DNA of 64,000 nucleotides from Auricularia sp. M13 (lineage: Eukaryota; Basidiomycota; Agaricomycetes; Auriculariales; Auriculariaceae), in assembly GCA_037042915.1 (NCBI GenBank), contig CM073194.1, positions 2,418,001 through 2,482,000 on the forward strand, given 5' to 3'. Shown in pieces: positions 19,185-33,600 of this stretch. The first letter of the stretch is position 1, and the number at the start of each line of letters is the position of its first letter. Position numbers and translations under genes: made by a program. Below the pieces are notes generated by a model. It was not told the DNA's origin. It worked only from the letters and a program-made list of their open reading frames with translations, and ran no database searches.

Positions 19185-21673
19185 GAGGGACCGACAAGAG
19201 CCAATTGCGACCCCAGTTGGACCCCGATCTCCGGACACCCATATATCTCCGGGGAGCTTTCGCCGAGGTCTACGCGATGGTACCCTTCGCGAGGCTGTGC
19301 GCCGTCATGGCAACGCGCAATTTCCGCCGACGCGACAAAATCCGAAATGGGCGACCGCAGACCCTGCCGAGGTTACCTTCCGGAGTCTTCCCGGCGTGCT
19401 GGACGACCATCCGATGGCCGGCGCCAAAATACGAACCCTGCCGATCGAGTTTTGACTGCGCTGTGAAGTGCCGAAGGCAGCTCGTGAGACTTGTGGGACC
19501 GAGTCAGAGACATCCATATATGACCTGAGAGCTGCCGAAGACGCCGATCCGATGCACAGGAAGCCTTGGATCTGCAGGGACCGTGTCCAGACCTGATCGC
19601 ACTCTGCCGCAGGATTTGCAGATGCCGAACTGGGTCTCGCTTTGTCCCTGGCGCTCGTCGAGGCCTGAAACTTCTCTGCGCACCATGTCGGGACACTGGG
19701 GGCTCATATCCAGGGGAAAAGGCACAAAATTGCAGAATCCGAAGCCCGCCGACGCTGTCGGACTGGCCTCGATTTGGGGGTTTGGGGGTGCGCGGCTCAG
19801 GGAGCCTGTCGGTCTGCCCACCGATCGGCTGTGTTTGGCTGGCAGAAGGCAAAAGGACTCTGCCGATAGTCCGATCGTCCTCGACCTTTGGCCAGGAGAA
19901 AGGAAGTCACACTCAACCGGGGCTGAATACGTTCTTCCGACTTGGTCTCGTCAGCTAAGCCGATTGGAAGCGTGCCCGTCTTTCTCGGCGATCGTGATGC
20001 CGCATGTCTGATCTGCGACGAGAAAAATTCCAGCTCCCCGGAACAGTTTCAACCGTGCGAATCGGTGCACCGGTCGCGCCGCTGCGAGTGGGCCGAGGTC
20101 CCGGAAGATATTAATATGTCGCCCGGATCTCATGGTATGAGATCCAAAAGGTTCCTGCGCCACGGAAACGAGGAAGGGGGCTTGGCGCTGACTCGCAAAA
20201 TTATGTTGGGCCCGGCAGTTCGATTGAGGGTTGGTGCCGGAATTTTGCGAGCCCCACGGCACTCTGCGTGCAAAGCGCGTTTTGGCCTTGTCCATCACTT
20301 GCCCATCATTTGTCCATCACTTGTCCGTGATTTGTCCATCATTTGTCCGACAAGAGACCGTCAAGAGCTTCCAGGGACTCCAAATGAGAGCAGACACCCC
20401 GACACCCATATATCTCCGGAAGGCTGACGATCGTGGCTACGCGATGGTGTCGCTACCTCGGCCGTCCGTTGCCAAAGCAACCCGGAATACCTGCCGATGT
20501 CACGAAACCCGGACAAGGAGCCGTATCTCCGCGAGGGGAGCAGCTAAACTCGCGGGACGACGAGCGAACGCATTCTGGACGAGAGCCCAACAAATCCCGA
20601 CAAATGATGGACAAATGATGGACAAGGCGTCGACAAGGAGCCGTATCTCGACGAGGAGTGCAGCTGAAACCGCGGGGACGAAGTGCAAACACATTCCACA
20701 CCTGAAGGCCGACCGATCACCAACAAATGATGGACAAATGATGGACGAGGGACCGACAAGAGCCAATTGCGACCCCAGTTGGACCCCGATCGTCGGACAC
20801 CCATATATCTCCGTGGAGCTCTCGCCGAGGTCTACGCGATGGTACCCTTCGCGATGCAGTGCGCCGTCATGGCAACGCGCAATTTCCGCCGACGCGACAA
20901 AATCCGAAATGGGCGACCGCAGACCCTGCCGAGGTTACCTTCCGGAGTCTTCCCGGCGTGCTGGACGACCATCCGATGGCCGGCGCCAAAATACGAACCC
21001 TGCCGATCGAGTTTTGACTGCGCTGTGAAGTGCCGAAGGCAGCTCGTGAGACTTGTGGGACCGAGTCAGAGACATCCATATATGACCTGAGAGCTGCCGA
21101 AGACGCCGATCCGATGCACAGGAAGCCTTGGATCTGCAGGGACCGTGTCCAGACCTGATCGCACTCTGCCGCAGGATTTGCAGATGCCGAACTGGGTCTC
21201 GCTTTGTCCCTGGCGCTCGTCGAGGCCTGAAACTTCTCTGCGCACCATGTCGGGACACTGGGGGCTCATATCCAGGGGAAAAGGCACAAAATTGCAGAAT
21301 CCGAAGCCCGCCGACGCTGTCGGACTGGCCTCGATTTGGGGGTTTGGGGGTGCGCGGCTCAGGGAGCCTGTCGGTCTGCCCACCGATCGGCTGTGTTTGG
21401 CTGGCAGAAGGCAAAAGGACTCTGCCGATAGTCCGATCGTCCTCGACCTTTGGCCAGGAGAAAGGAAGTCACACTCAACCGGGGCTGAATACGTTCTTCC
21501 GACTTGGTCTCGTCAGCTAAGCCGATTGGAAGCGTGCCCGTCTTTCTCGGCGATCGTGATGCCGCATGTCTGATCTGCGACGAGAAAAATTCCAGCTCCC
21601 GGAACAGTTTCAACCGTGCGAATCGGTGCACCGGTCGCGCCGCTGCGAGTGGGCCGAGGTCCCGGAAGATATT

Positions 21674-24600
21674 AATATGTCGCCCGGATCTCATGGTATG
21701 AGATCCAAAAGGTTCCTGCGCCACGGAAACGAGGAAGGGGGCTTGGCGCTGACTCGCAAAATTATGTTGGGCCCGGCAGTTCGATTGAGGGTTGGTGCCG
21801 GAATTTTGCGAGCCCCACGGCACTCTGCGTGCAAAGCGCGTTTTGGCCTTGTCCATCACTTGCCCATCATTTGTCCATCACTTGTCCGTGATTTGTCCAT
21901 CATTTGTCCGACAAGAGACCGTCAAGAGCTTCCAGGGACTCCAAATGAGAGCAGACACCCCGACACCCATATATCTCCGGAAGGCTGACGATCGTGGCTA
22001 CGCGATGGTGTCGCTACCTCGGCCGTCCGTTGCCAAAGCAACCCGGAATACCTGCCGATGTCACGAAACCCGGACAAGGAGCCGTATCTCCGCGAGGGGA
22101 GCAGCTAAACTCGCGGGACGACGAGCGAACGCATTCTGGACGAGAGCCCAACAAATCCCCGACAAATGATGGACAAATGATGGACAAGGCGTCGACAAGG
22201 AGCCGTATCTCGACGAGGAGTGCAGCTGAAACCGCGGGACGAAGTGCAAACACATTCCACACCTGAAGGCCGACCGATCACCAACAAATGATGGACAAAT
22301 GATGGACGAGGGACCGACAAGAGCCAATTGCGACCCCAGTTGGACCCCGATCGTCGGACACCCATATATCTCCGTGGAGCTCTCGCCGAGGTCTACGCGA
22401 TGGTACCCTTCGCGATGCAGTGCGCCGTCATGGCAACGCGCAATTTCCGCCGACGCGACAAAATCCGAAATGGGCGACCGCAGACCCTGCCGAGGTTACC
22501 TTCCGGAGTCTTCCCGGCGTGCTGGACGACCATCCGATGGCCGGCGCCAAAATACGAACCCTGCCGATCGAGTTTTGACTGCGCTGTGAAGTGCCGAAGG
22601 CAGCTCGTGAGACTTGTGGGACCGAGTCAGAGACATCCATATATGACCTGAGAGCTGCCGAAGACGCCGATCCGATGCACAGGAAGCCTTGGATCTGCAG
22701 GGACCGTGTCCAGACCTGATCGCACTCTGCCGCAGGATTTGCAGATGCCGAACTGGGTCTCGCTTTGTCCCTGGCGCTCGTCGAGGCCTGAAACTTCTCT
22801 GCGCACCATGTCGGGACACTGGGGGCTCATATCCAGGGGAAAAGGCACAAAATTGCAGAATCCGAAGCCCGCCGACGCTGTCGGACTGGCCTCGATTTGG
22901 GGGGTTTGGGGTGCGCGGCTCAGGGAGCCTGTCGGTCTGCCCACCGATCGGCTGTGTTTGGCTGGCAGAAGGCAAAAGGACTCTGCCGATAGTCCGATCG
23001 TCCTCGACCTTTGGCCAGGAGAAAGGAAGTCACACTCAACCGGGGCTGAATACGTTCTTCCGACTTGGTCTCGTCAGCTAAGCCGATTGGAAGCGTGCCC
23101 GTCTTTCTCGGCGATCGTGATGCCGCATGTCTGATCTGCGACGAGAAAAATTCCAGCTCCCCGGAACAGTTTCAACCGTGCGAATCGGTGCACCGGTCGC
23201 GCCGCTGCGAGTGGGCCGAGGTCCCGGAAGATATTAATATGTCGCCCGGATCTCATGGTATGAGATCCAAAAGGTTCCTGCGCCACGGAAACGAGGAAGG
23301 GGGCTTGGCGCTGACTCGCAAAATTATGTTGGGCCCGGCAGTTCGATTGAGGGTTGGTGCCGGAATTTTGCGAGCCCCACGGCACTCTGCGTGCAAAGCG
23401 CGTTTTGGCCTTGTCCATCACTTGCCCATCATTTGTCCATCACTTGTCCGTGATTTGTCCATCATTTGTCCGACAAGAGACCGTCAAGAGCTTCCAGGGA
23501 CTCCAAATGAGAGCAGACACCCCGACACCCATATATCTCCGGAAGGCTGACGATCGTGGCTACGCGATGGTGTCGCTACCTCGGCCGTCCGTTGCCAAAG
23601 CAACCCGGAATACCTGCCGATGTCACGAAACCCGGACAAGGAGCCGTATCTCCGCGAGGGGAGCAGCTAAACTCGCGGGACGACGAGCGAACGCATTCTG
23701 GACGAGAGCCCAACAAATCCCGACAAATGATGGACAAATGATGGACAAGGCGTCGACAAGGAGCCGTATCTCGACGAGGAGTGCAGCTGAAACCGCGGGA
23801 CGAAGTGCAAACACATTCCACACCTGAAGGCCGACCGATCACCAACAAATGATGGACAAATGATGGACGAGGGACCGACAAGAGCCAATTGCGACCCCAG
23901 TTGGACCCCGATCGTCGGACACCCATATATCTCCGTGGAGCTCTCGCCGAGGTCTACGCGATGGTACCCTTCGCGATGCAGTGCGCCGTCATGGCAACGC
24001 GCAATTTCCGCCGACGCGACAAAATCCGAAATGGGCGACCGCAGACCCTGCCGAGGTTACCTTCCGGAGTCTTCCCGGCGTGCTGGACGACCATCCGATG
24101 GCCGGCGCCAAAATACGAACCCTGCCGATCGAGTTTTGACTGCGCTGTGAAGTGCCGAAGGCAGCTCGTGAGACTTGTGGGACCGAGTCAGAGACATCCA
24201 TATATGACCTGAGAGCTGCCGAAGACGCCGATCCGATGCACAGGAAGCCTTGGATCTGCAGGGACCGTGTCCAGACCTGATCGCACTCTGCCGCAGGATT
24301 TGCAGATGCCGAACTGGGTCTCGCTTTGTCCCTGGCGCTCGTCGAGGCCTGAAACTTCTCTGCGCACCATGTCGGGACACTGGGGGCTCATATCCAGGGG
24401 AAAAGGCACAAAATTGCAGAATCCGAAGCCCGCCGACGCTGTCGGACTGGCCTCGATTTGGGGGTTTGGGGGTGCGCGGCTCAGGGAGCCTGTCGGTCTG
24501 CCCACCGATCGGCTGTGTTTGGCTGGCAGAAGGCAAAAGGACTCTGCCGATAGTCCGATCGTCCTCGACCTTTGGCCAGGAGAAAGGAAGTCACACTCAA

Positions 24601-27600
24601 CCGGGGCTGAATACGTTCTTCCGACTTGGTCTCGTCAGCTAAGCCGATTGGAAGCGTGCCCGTCTTTCTCGGCGATCGTGATGCCGCATGTCTGATCTGC
24701 GACGAGAAAAATTCCAGCTCCCGGAACAGTTTCAACCGTGCGAATCGGTGCACCGGTCGCGCCGCTGCGAGTGGGCCGAGGTCCCGGAAGATATTAATAT
24801 GTCGCCCGGATCTCATGGTATGAGATCCAAAGGTTCCTGCGCCACGGAAACGAGGAAGGGGGCTTGGCGCTGACTCGCAAAATTATGTTGGGCCCGGCAG
24901 TTCGATTGAGGGTTGGTGCCGGAATTTTGCGAGCCCCACGGCACTCTGCGTGCAAAGCGCGTTTTGGCCTTGTCCATCACTTGCCCATCATTTGTCCATC
25001 ACTTGTCCGTGATTTGTCCATCATTTGTCCGACAAGAGACCGTCAAGAGCTTCCAGGGACTCCAAATGAGAGCAGACACCCCGACAGCCATATATCTCCG
25101 GAAGGCTGACGATCGTGGCTACGCGATGGTGTCGCTACCTCGGCCGTCCGTTGCCAAAGCAACCCGGAATACCTGCCGATGTCACGAAACCCGGACAAGG
25201 AGCCGTATCTCCGCGAGGGGAGCAGCTAAACTCGCGGGACGACGAGCGAACGCATTCTGGACGAGAGCCCAACAAATCCCCGACAAATGATGGACAAATG
25301 ATGGACAAGGCGTCGACAAGGAGCCGTATCTCGACGAGGAGTGCAGCTGAAACCGCGGGACGAAGTGCAAACACATTCCACACCTGAAGGCCGACCGATC
25401 ACCAACAAATGATGGACAAATGATGGACGAGGGACCGACAAGAGCCAATTGCGACCCCAGTTGGACCCCGATCGTCGGACACCCATATATCTCCGTGGAG
25501 CTCTCGCCGAGGTCTACGCGATGGTACCCTTCGCGATGCAGTGCGCCGTCATGGCAACGCGCAATTTCCGCCGACGCGACAAAATCCGAAATGGGCGACC
25601 GCAGACCCTGCCGAGGTTACCTTCCGGAGTCTTCCCGGCGTGCTGGACGACCATCCGATGGCCGGCGCCAAAATACGAACCCTGCCGATCGAGTTTTGAC
25701 TGCGCTGTGAAGTGCCGAAGGCAGCTCGTGAGACTTGTGGGACCGAGTCAGAGACATCCATATATGACCTGAGAGCTGCCGAAGACGCCGATCCGATGCA
25801 CAGGAAGCCTTGGATCTGCAGGGACCGTGTCCAGACCTGATCGCACTCTGCCGCAGGATTTGCAGATGCCGAACTGGGTCTCGCTTTGTCCCTGGCGCTC
25901 GTCGAGGCCTGAAACTTCTCTGCGCACCATGTCGGGACACTGGGGGCTCATATCCAGGGAAAAGGCACAAAATTGCAGAATCCGAAGCCCGCCGACGCTG
26001 TCGGACTGGCCTCGATTTGGGGGTTTGGGGGTGCGCGGCTCAGGGAGCCTGTCGGTCTGCCCACCGATCGGCTGTGTTTGGCTGGCAGAAGGCAAAAGGA
26101 CTCTGCCGATAGTCCGATCGTCCTCGACCTTTGGCCAGGAGAAAGGAAGTCACACTCAACCGGGGCTGAATACGTTCTTCCGACTTGGTCTCGTCAGCTA
26201 AGCCGATTGGAAGCGTGCCCGTCTTTCTCGGCGATCGTGATGCCGCATGTCTGATCTGCGACGAGAAAATTCCAGCTCCCGGAACAGTTTCAACCGTGCG
26301 AATCGGTGCACCGGTCGCGCCGCTGCGAGTGGGCCGAGGTCCCGGAAGATATTAATATGTCGCCCGGATCTCATGGTATGAGATCCAAAAGGTTCCTGCG
26401 CCACGGAAACGAGGAAGGGGGCTTGGCGCTGACTCGCAAAATTATGTTGGGCCCGGCAGTTCGATTGAGGGTTGGTGCCGGAATTTTGCGAGCCCCACGG
26501 CACTCTGCGTGCAAAGCGCGTTTTGGCCTTGTCCATCACTTGCCCATCATTTGTCCATCACTTGTCCGTGATTTGTCCATCATTTGTCCGACAAGAGACC
26601 GTCAAGAGCTTCCAGGGACTCCAAATGAGAGCAGACACCCCGACAGCCATATATCTCCGGAAGGCTGACGATCGTGGCTACGCGATGGTGTCGCTACCTC
26701 GGCCGTCCGTTGCCAAAGCAACCCGGAATACCTGCCGATGTCACGAAACCCGGACAAGGAGCCGTATCTCCGCGAGGGGAGCAGCTAAACTCGCGGGACG
26801 ACGAGCGAACGCATTCTGGACGAGAGCCCAACAAATCCCGACAAATGATGGACAAATGATGGACAAGGCGTCGACAAGGAGCCGTATCTCGACGAGGAGT
26901 GCAGCTGAAACCGCGGGACGAAGTGCAAACACATTCCACACCTGAAGGCCGACCGATCACCAACAAATGATGGACAAATGATGGACGAGGGACCGACAAG
27001 AGCCAATTGCGACCCCAGTTGGACCCCGATCGTCGGACACCCATATATCTCCGTGGAGCTCTCGCCGAGGTCTACGCGATGGTACCCTTCGCGATGCAGT
27101 GCGCCGTCATGGCAACGCGCAATTTCCGCCGACGCGACAAAATCCGAAATGGGCGACCGCAGACCCTGCCGAGGTTACCTTCCGGAGTCTTCCCGGCGTG
27201 CTGGACGACCATCCGATGGCCGGCGCCAAAATACGAACCCTGCCGATCGAGTTTTGACTGCGCTGTGAAGTGCGAAGGCAGCTCGTGAGACTTGTGGGAC
27301 CGAGTCAGAGACATCCATATATGACCTGAGAGCTGCCGAAGACGCCGATCCGATGCACAGGAAGCCTTGGATCTGCAGGGACCGTGTCCAGACCTGATCG
27401 CACTCTGCCGCAGGATTTGCAGATGCCGAACTGGGTCTCGCTTTGTCCCTGGCGCTCGTCGAGGCCTGAAACTTCTCTGCGCACCATGTCGGGACACTGG
27501 GGGCTCATATCCAGGGGAAAAGGCACAAAATTGCAGAATCCGAAGCCCGCCGACGCTGTCGGACTGGCCTCGATTTGGGGGTTTGGGGTGCGCGGCTCAG

Positions 27601-30600
27601 GGAGCCTGTCGGTCTGCCCACCGATCGGCTGTGTTTGGCTGGCAGAAGGCAAAAGGACTCTGCCGATAGTCCGATCGTCCTCGACCTTTGGCCAGGAGAA
27701 AGGAAGTCACACTCAACCGGGGCTGAATACGTTCTTCCGACTTGGTCTCGTCAGCTAAGCCGATTGGAAGCGTGCCCGTCTTTCTCGGCGATCGTGATGC
27801 CGCATGTCTGATCTGCGACGAGAAAAATTCCAGCTCCCGGAACAGTTTCAACCGTGCGAATCGGTGCACCGGTCGCGCCGCTGCGAGTGGGCGAGGTCCC
27901 GGAAGATATTAATATGTCGCCCGGATCTCATGGTATGAGATCCAAAAGGTTCCTGCGCCACGGAAACGAGGAAGGGGGCTTGGCGCTGACTCGCAAAATT
28001 ATGTTGGGCCCGGCAGTTCGATTGAGGGTTGGTGCCGGAATTTTGCGAGCCCCACGGCACTCTGCGTGCAAAGCGCGTTTTGGCCTTGTCCATCACTTGC
28101 CCATCATTTGTCCATCACTTGTCCGTGATTTGTCCATCATTTGTCCGACAAGAGACCGTCAAGAGCTTCCAGGGACTCCAAATGAGAGCAGACACCCCGA
28201 CACCCATATATCTCCGGAAGGCTGACGATCGTGGCTACGCGATGGTGTCGCTACCTCGGCCGTCCGTTGCCAAAGCAACCCGGAATACCTGCCGATGTCA
28301 CGAAACCCGGACAAGGAGCCGTATCTCCGCGAGGGGAGCAGCTAAACTCGCGGGGACGACGAGCGACGCATTCTGGACGAGAGCCCAACAAATCCCCGAC
28401 AAATGATGGACAAATGATGGACAAGGCGTCGACAAGGAGCCGTATCTCGACGAGGAGTGCAGCTGAAACCGCGGGACGAAGTGCAAACACATTCCACACC
28501 TGAAGGCCGACCGATCACCAACAAATGATGGACAAATGATGGACGAGGGACCGACAAGAGCCAATTGCGACCCCAGTTGGACCCCGATCGTCGGACACCC
28601 ATATATCTCCGTGGAGCTCTCGCCGAGGTCTACGCGATGGTACCCTTCGCGATGCAGTGCGCCGTCATGGCAACGCGCAATTTCCGCCGAGCGACAAAAT
28701 CCGAAATGGGCGACCGCAGACCCTGCGAGGTTACCTTCCGGAGTCTTCCCGGCGTGCTGGACGACCATCCGATGGCCGGCGCCAAAATACGAACCCTGCC
28801 GATCGAGTTTTGACTGCGCTGTGAAGTGCGAAGGCAGCTCGTGAGACTTGTGGGACCGAGTCAGAGACATCCATATATGACCTGAGAGCTGCCGAAGACG
28901 CCGATCCGATGCACAGGAAGCCTTGGATCTGCAGGGACCGTGTCCAGACCTGATCGCACTCTGCCGCAGGATTTGCAGATGCCGAACTGGGTCTCGCTTT
29001 GTCCCTGGCGCTCGTCGAGGCCTGAAACTTCTCTGCGCACCATGTCGGGACACTGGGGGCTCATATCCAGGGGAAAAGGCACAAAATTGCAGAATCCGAA
29101 GCCCGCCGACGCTGTCGGACTGGCCTCGATTTGGGGGTTTGGGGGTGCGCGGCTCAGGGAGCCTGTCGGTCTGCCCACCGATCGGCTGTGTTTGGCTGGC
29201 AGAAGGCAAAAGGACTCTGCCGATAGTCCGATCGTCCTCGACCTTTGGCCAGGAGAAAGGAAGTCACACTCAACCGGGGCTGAATACGTTCTTCCGACTT
29301 GGTCTCGTCAGCTAAGCCGATTGGAAGCGTGCCCGTCTTTCTCGGCGATCGTGATGCCGCATGTCTGATCTGCGACGAGAAAAATTCCAGCTCCCGGAAC
29401 AGTTTCAACCGTGCGAATCGGTGCACCGGTCGCGCCGCTGCGAGTGGGCCGAGGTCCCGGAAGATATTAATATGTCGCCCGGATCTCATGGTATGAGATC
29501 CAAAAGGTTCCTGCGCCACGGAAACGAGGAAGGGGGCTTGGCGCTGACTCGCAAAATTATGTTGGGCCCGGCAGTTCGATTGAGGGTTGGTGCCGGAATT
29601 TTGCGAGCCCCACGGCACTCTGCGTGCAAAGCGCGTTTTGGCCTTGTCCATCACTTGCCCATCATTTGTCCATCACTTGTCCGTGATTTGTCCATCATTT
29701 GTCCGACAAGAGACCGTCAAGAGCTTCCAGGGACTCCAAATGAGAGCAGACACCCCGACACCCATATATCTCCGGAAGGCTGACGATCGTGGCTCGCGAT
29801 GGTGTCGCTACCTCGGCCGTCCGTTGCCAAAGCAACCCGGAATACCTGCCGATGTCACGAAACCCGGACAAGGAGCCGTATCTCCGCGAGGGGAGCAGCT
29901 AAACTCGCGGGACGACGAGCGAACGCATTCTGGACGAGAGCCCAACAAATCCCGACAAATGATGGACAAATGATGGACAAGGCGTCGACAAGGAGCCGTA
30001 TCTCGACGAGGAGTGCAGCTGAAACCGCGGGACGAAGTGCAAACACATTCCACACCTGAAGGCCGACCGATCACCAACAAATGATGGACAAATGATGGAC
30101 GAGGGACCGACAAGAGCCAATTGCGACCCCAGTTGGACCCCGATCGTCGGACACCCATATATCTCCGTGGAGCTCTCGCCGAGGTCTACGCGATGGTACC
30201 CTTCGCGATGCAGTGCGCCGTCATGGCAACGCGCAATTTCCGCCGACGCGACAAAATCCGAAATGGGCGACCGCAGACCCTGCCGAGGTTACCTTCCGGA
30301 GTCTTCCCGGCGTGCTGGACGACCATCCGATGGCCGGCGCCAAAATACGAACCCTGCCGATCGAGTTTTGACTGCGCTGTGAAGTGCCGAAGGCAGCTCG
30401 TGAGACTTGTGGGACCGAGTCAGAGACATCCATATATGACCTGAGAGCTGCCGAAGACGCCGATCCGATGCACAGGAAGCCTTGGATCTGCAGGGACCGT
30501 GTCCAGACCTGATCGCACTCTGCCGCAGGATTTGCAGATGCCGAACTGGGTCTCGCTTTGTCCCTGGCGCTCGTCGAGGCCTGAAACTTCTCTGCGCACC

Positions 30601-33600
30601 ATGTCGGGACACTGGGGGCTCATATCCAGGGAAAAGGCACAAAATTGCAGAATCCGAAGCCCGCCGACGCTGTCGGACTGGCCTCGATTTGGGGGTTTGG
30701 GGGTGCGCGGCTCAGGGAGCCTGTCGGTCTGCCCACCGATCGGCTGTGTTTGGCTGGCAGAAGGCAAAAGGACTCTGCCGATAGTCCGATCGTCCTCGAC
30801 CTTTGGCCAGGAGAAAGGAAGTCACACTCAACCGGGGCTGAATACGTTCTTCCGACTTGGTCTCGTCAGCTAAGCCGATTGGAAGCGTGCCCGTCTTTCT
30901 CGGCGATCGTGATGCCGCATGTCTGATCTGCGACGAGAAAAATTCCAGCTCCCGGAACAGTTTCAACCGTGCGAATCGGTGCACCGGTCGCGCCGCTGCG
31001 AGTGGGCCGAGGTCCCGGAAGATATTAATATGTCGCCCGGATCTCATGGTATGAGATCCAAAAGGTTCCTGCGCCACGGAAACGAGGAAGGGGGCTTGGC
31101 GCTGACTCGCAAAATTATGTTGGGCCCGGCAGTTCGATTGAGGGTTGGTGCCGGAATTTTGCGAGCCCCACGGCACTCTGCGTGCAAAGCGCGTTTTGGC
31201 CTTGTCCATCACTTGCCCATCATTTGTCCATCACTTGTCCGTGATTTGTCCATCATTTGTCCGACAAGAGACCGTCAAGAGCTTCCAGGGACTCCAAATG
31301 AGAGCAGACACCCCGACAGCCATATATCTCCGGAAGGCTGACGATCGTGGCTACGCGATGGTGTCGCTACCTCGGCCGTCCGTTGCCAAAGCAACCCGGA
31401 ATACCTGCCGATGTCACGAAACCCGGACAAGGAGCCGTATCTCCGCGAGGGGAGCAGCTAAACTCGCGGGACGACGAGCGAACGCATTCTGGACGAGAGC
31501 CCAACAAATCCCCGACAAATGATGGACAAATGATGGACAAGGCGTCGACAAGGAGCCGTATCTCGACGAGGAGTGCAGCTGAAACCGCGGGACGAAGTGC
31601 AAACACATTCCACACCTGAAGGCCGACCGATCACCAACAAATGATGGACAAATGATGGACGAGGGACCGACAAGAGCCAATTGCGACCCCAGTTGGACCC
31701 CGATCGTCGGACACCCATATATCTCCGTGGAGCTCTCGCCGAGGTCTACGCGATGGTACCCTTCGCGATGCAGTGCGCCGTCATGGCAACGCGCAATTTC
31801 CGCCGACGCGACAAAATCCGAAATGGGCGACCGCAGACCCTGCCGAGGTTACCTTCCGGAGTCTTCCCGGCGTGCTGGACGACCATCCGATGGCCGGCGC
31901 CAAAATACGAACCCTGCCGATCGAGTTTTGACTGCGCTGTGAAGTGCCGAAGGCAGCTCGTGAGACTTGTGGGACCGAGTCAGAGACATCCATATATGAC
32001 CTGAGAGCTGCCGAAGACGCCGATCCGATGCACAGGAAGCCTTGGATCTGCAGGGACCGTGTCCAGACCTGATCGCACTCTGCCGCAGGATTTGCAGATG
32101 CCGAACTGGGTCTCGCTTTGTCCCTGGCGCTCGTCGAGGCCTGAAACTTCTCTGCGCACCATGTCGGGACACTGGGGGCTCATATCCAGGGGAAAAGGCA
32201 CAAAATTGCAGAATCCGAAGCCCGCCGACGCTGTCGGACTGGCCTCGATTTGGGGGTTTGGGGGTGCGCGGCTCAGGGAGCCTGTCGGTCTGCCCACCGA
32301 TCGGCTGTGTTTGGCTGGCAGAAGGCAAAAGGACTCTGCCGATAGTCCGATCGTCCTCGACCTTTGGCCAGGAGAAAGGAAGTCACACTCAACCGGGGCT
32401 GAATACGTTCTTCCGACTTGGTCTCGTCAGCTAAGCCGATTGGAAGCGTGCCCGTCTTTCTCGGCGATCGTGATGCCGCATGTCTGATCTGCGACGAGAA
32501 AAATTCCAGCTCCCGGAACAGTTTCAACCGTGCGAATCGGTGCACCGGTCGCGCCGCTGCGAGTGGGCCGAGGTCCCGGAAGATATTAATATGTCGCCCG
32601 GATCTCATGGTATGAGATCCAAAAGGTTCCTGCGCCACGGAAACGAGGAAGGGGGCTTGGCGCTGACTCGCAAAATTATGTTGGGCCCGGCAGTTCGATT
32701 GAGGGTTGGTGCCGGAATTTTGCGAGCCCCACGGCACTCTGCGTGCAAAGCGCGTTTTGGCCTTGTCCATCACTTGCCCATCATTTGTCCATCACTTGTC
32801 CGTGATTTGTCCATCATTTGTCCGACAAGAGACCGTCAAGAGCTTCCAGGGACTCCAAATGAGAGCAGACACCCCGACAGCCATATATCTCCGGAAGGCT
32901 GACGATCGTGGCTCGCGATGGTGTCGCTACCTCGGCCGTCCGTTGCCAAAGCAACCCGGAATACCTGCCGATGTCACGAAACCCGGACAAGGAGCCGTAT
33001 CTCGCGAGGGGAGCAGCTAAACTCGCGGGACGACGAGCGAACGCATTCTGGACGAGAGCCCAACAAATCCCGACAAATGATGGACAAATGATGGACAAGG
33101 CGTCGACAAGGAGCCGTATCTCGACGAGGAGTGCAGCTGAAACCGCGGGGACGAAGTGCAAACACATTCCACACCTGAAGGCCGACCGATCACCAACAAA
33201 TGATGGACAAATGATGGACGAGGGACCGACAAGAGCCAATTGCGACCCCAGTTGGACCCCGATCGTCGGACACCCATATATCTCCGTGGAGCTCTCGCCG
33301 AGGTCTACGCGATGGTACCCTTCGCGATGCAGTGCGCCGTCATGGCAACGCGCAATTTCCGCCGACGCGACAAAATCCGAAATGGGCGACCGCAGACCCT
33401 GCCGAGGTTACCTTCCGGAGTCTTCCCGGCGTGCTGGACGACCATCCGATGGCCGGCGCCAAAATACGAACCCTGCCGATCGAGTTTTGACTGCGCTGTG
33501 AAGTGCGAAGGCAGCTCGTGAGACTTGTGGGACCGAGTCAGAGACATCCATATATGACCTGAGAGCTGCCGAAGACGCCGATCCGATGCACAGGAAGCCT

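Larger units (their letters stand above)
18949..19190 (+). repeat. 121 bp tandem duplication inside each unit (unit 2 shown)
   Basis: ACAAGGAGCCGTATCTC occurs at 18951 and 19072, 121 bp apart. The two halves share GAGCAGCTAAACTCGCGGGACGA versus a GTGCAGCTGAAACC..GGGACGA version, a CATTC segment, and a closing ACAAATGATGGACAAATGATGG block. The halves are clearly diverged from each other, while each is conserved between units, so the internal duplication predates array expansion. Confidence 0.88.
16600..20112 (+). repeat. Diverged edge units of the array
   Basis: Units 1 and 2 differ from interior units at linked positions: GATCTCCGGACACC versus GATCGTCGGACACC, GGGGAGCTTT versus GTGGAGCTCT, and CGCGAGGCTGTGCG versus CGCGATGCAGTGCG. 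Unit 1 also differs near 17555-17600 (AAGACCAAACACG versus AAGTGCAAACACA) and has CCGCGATTT versus CCGTGATTT among the iterons. The interior form appears in unit 3 by 20790 and is then fixed. Edge divergence with interior homogeneity is the usual sign of concerted evolution. Confidence 0.8.
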
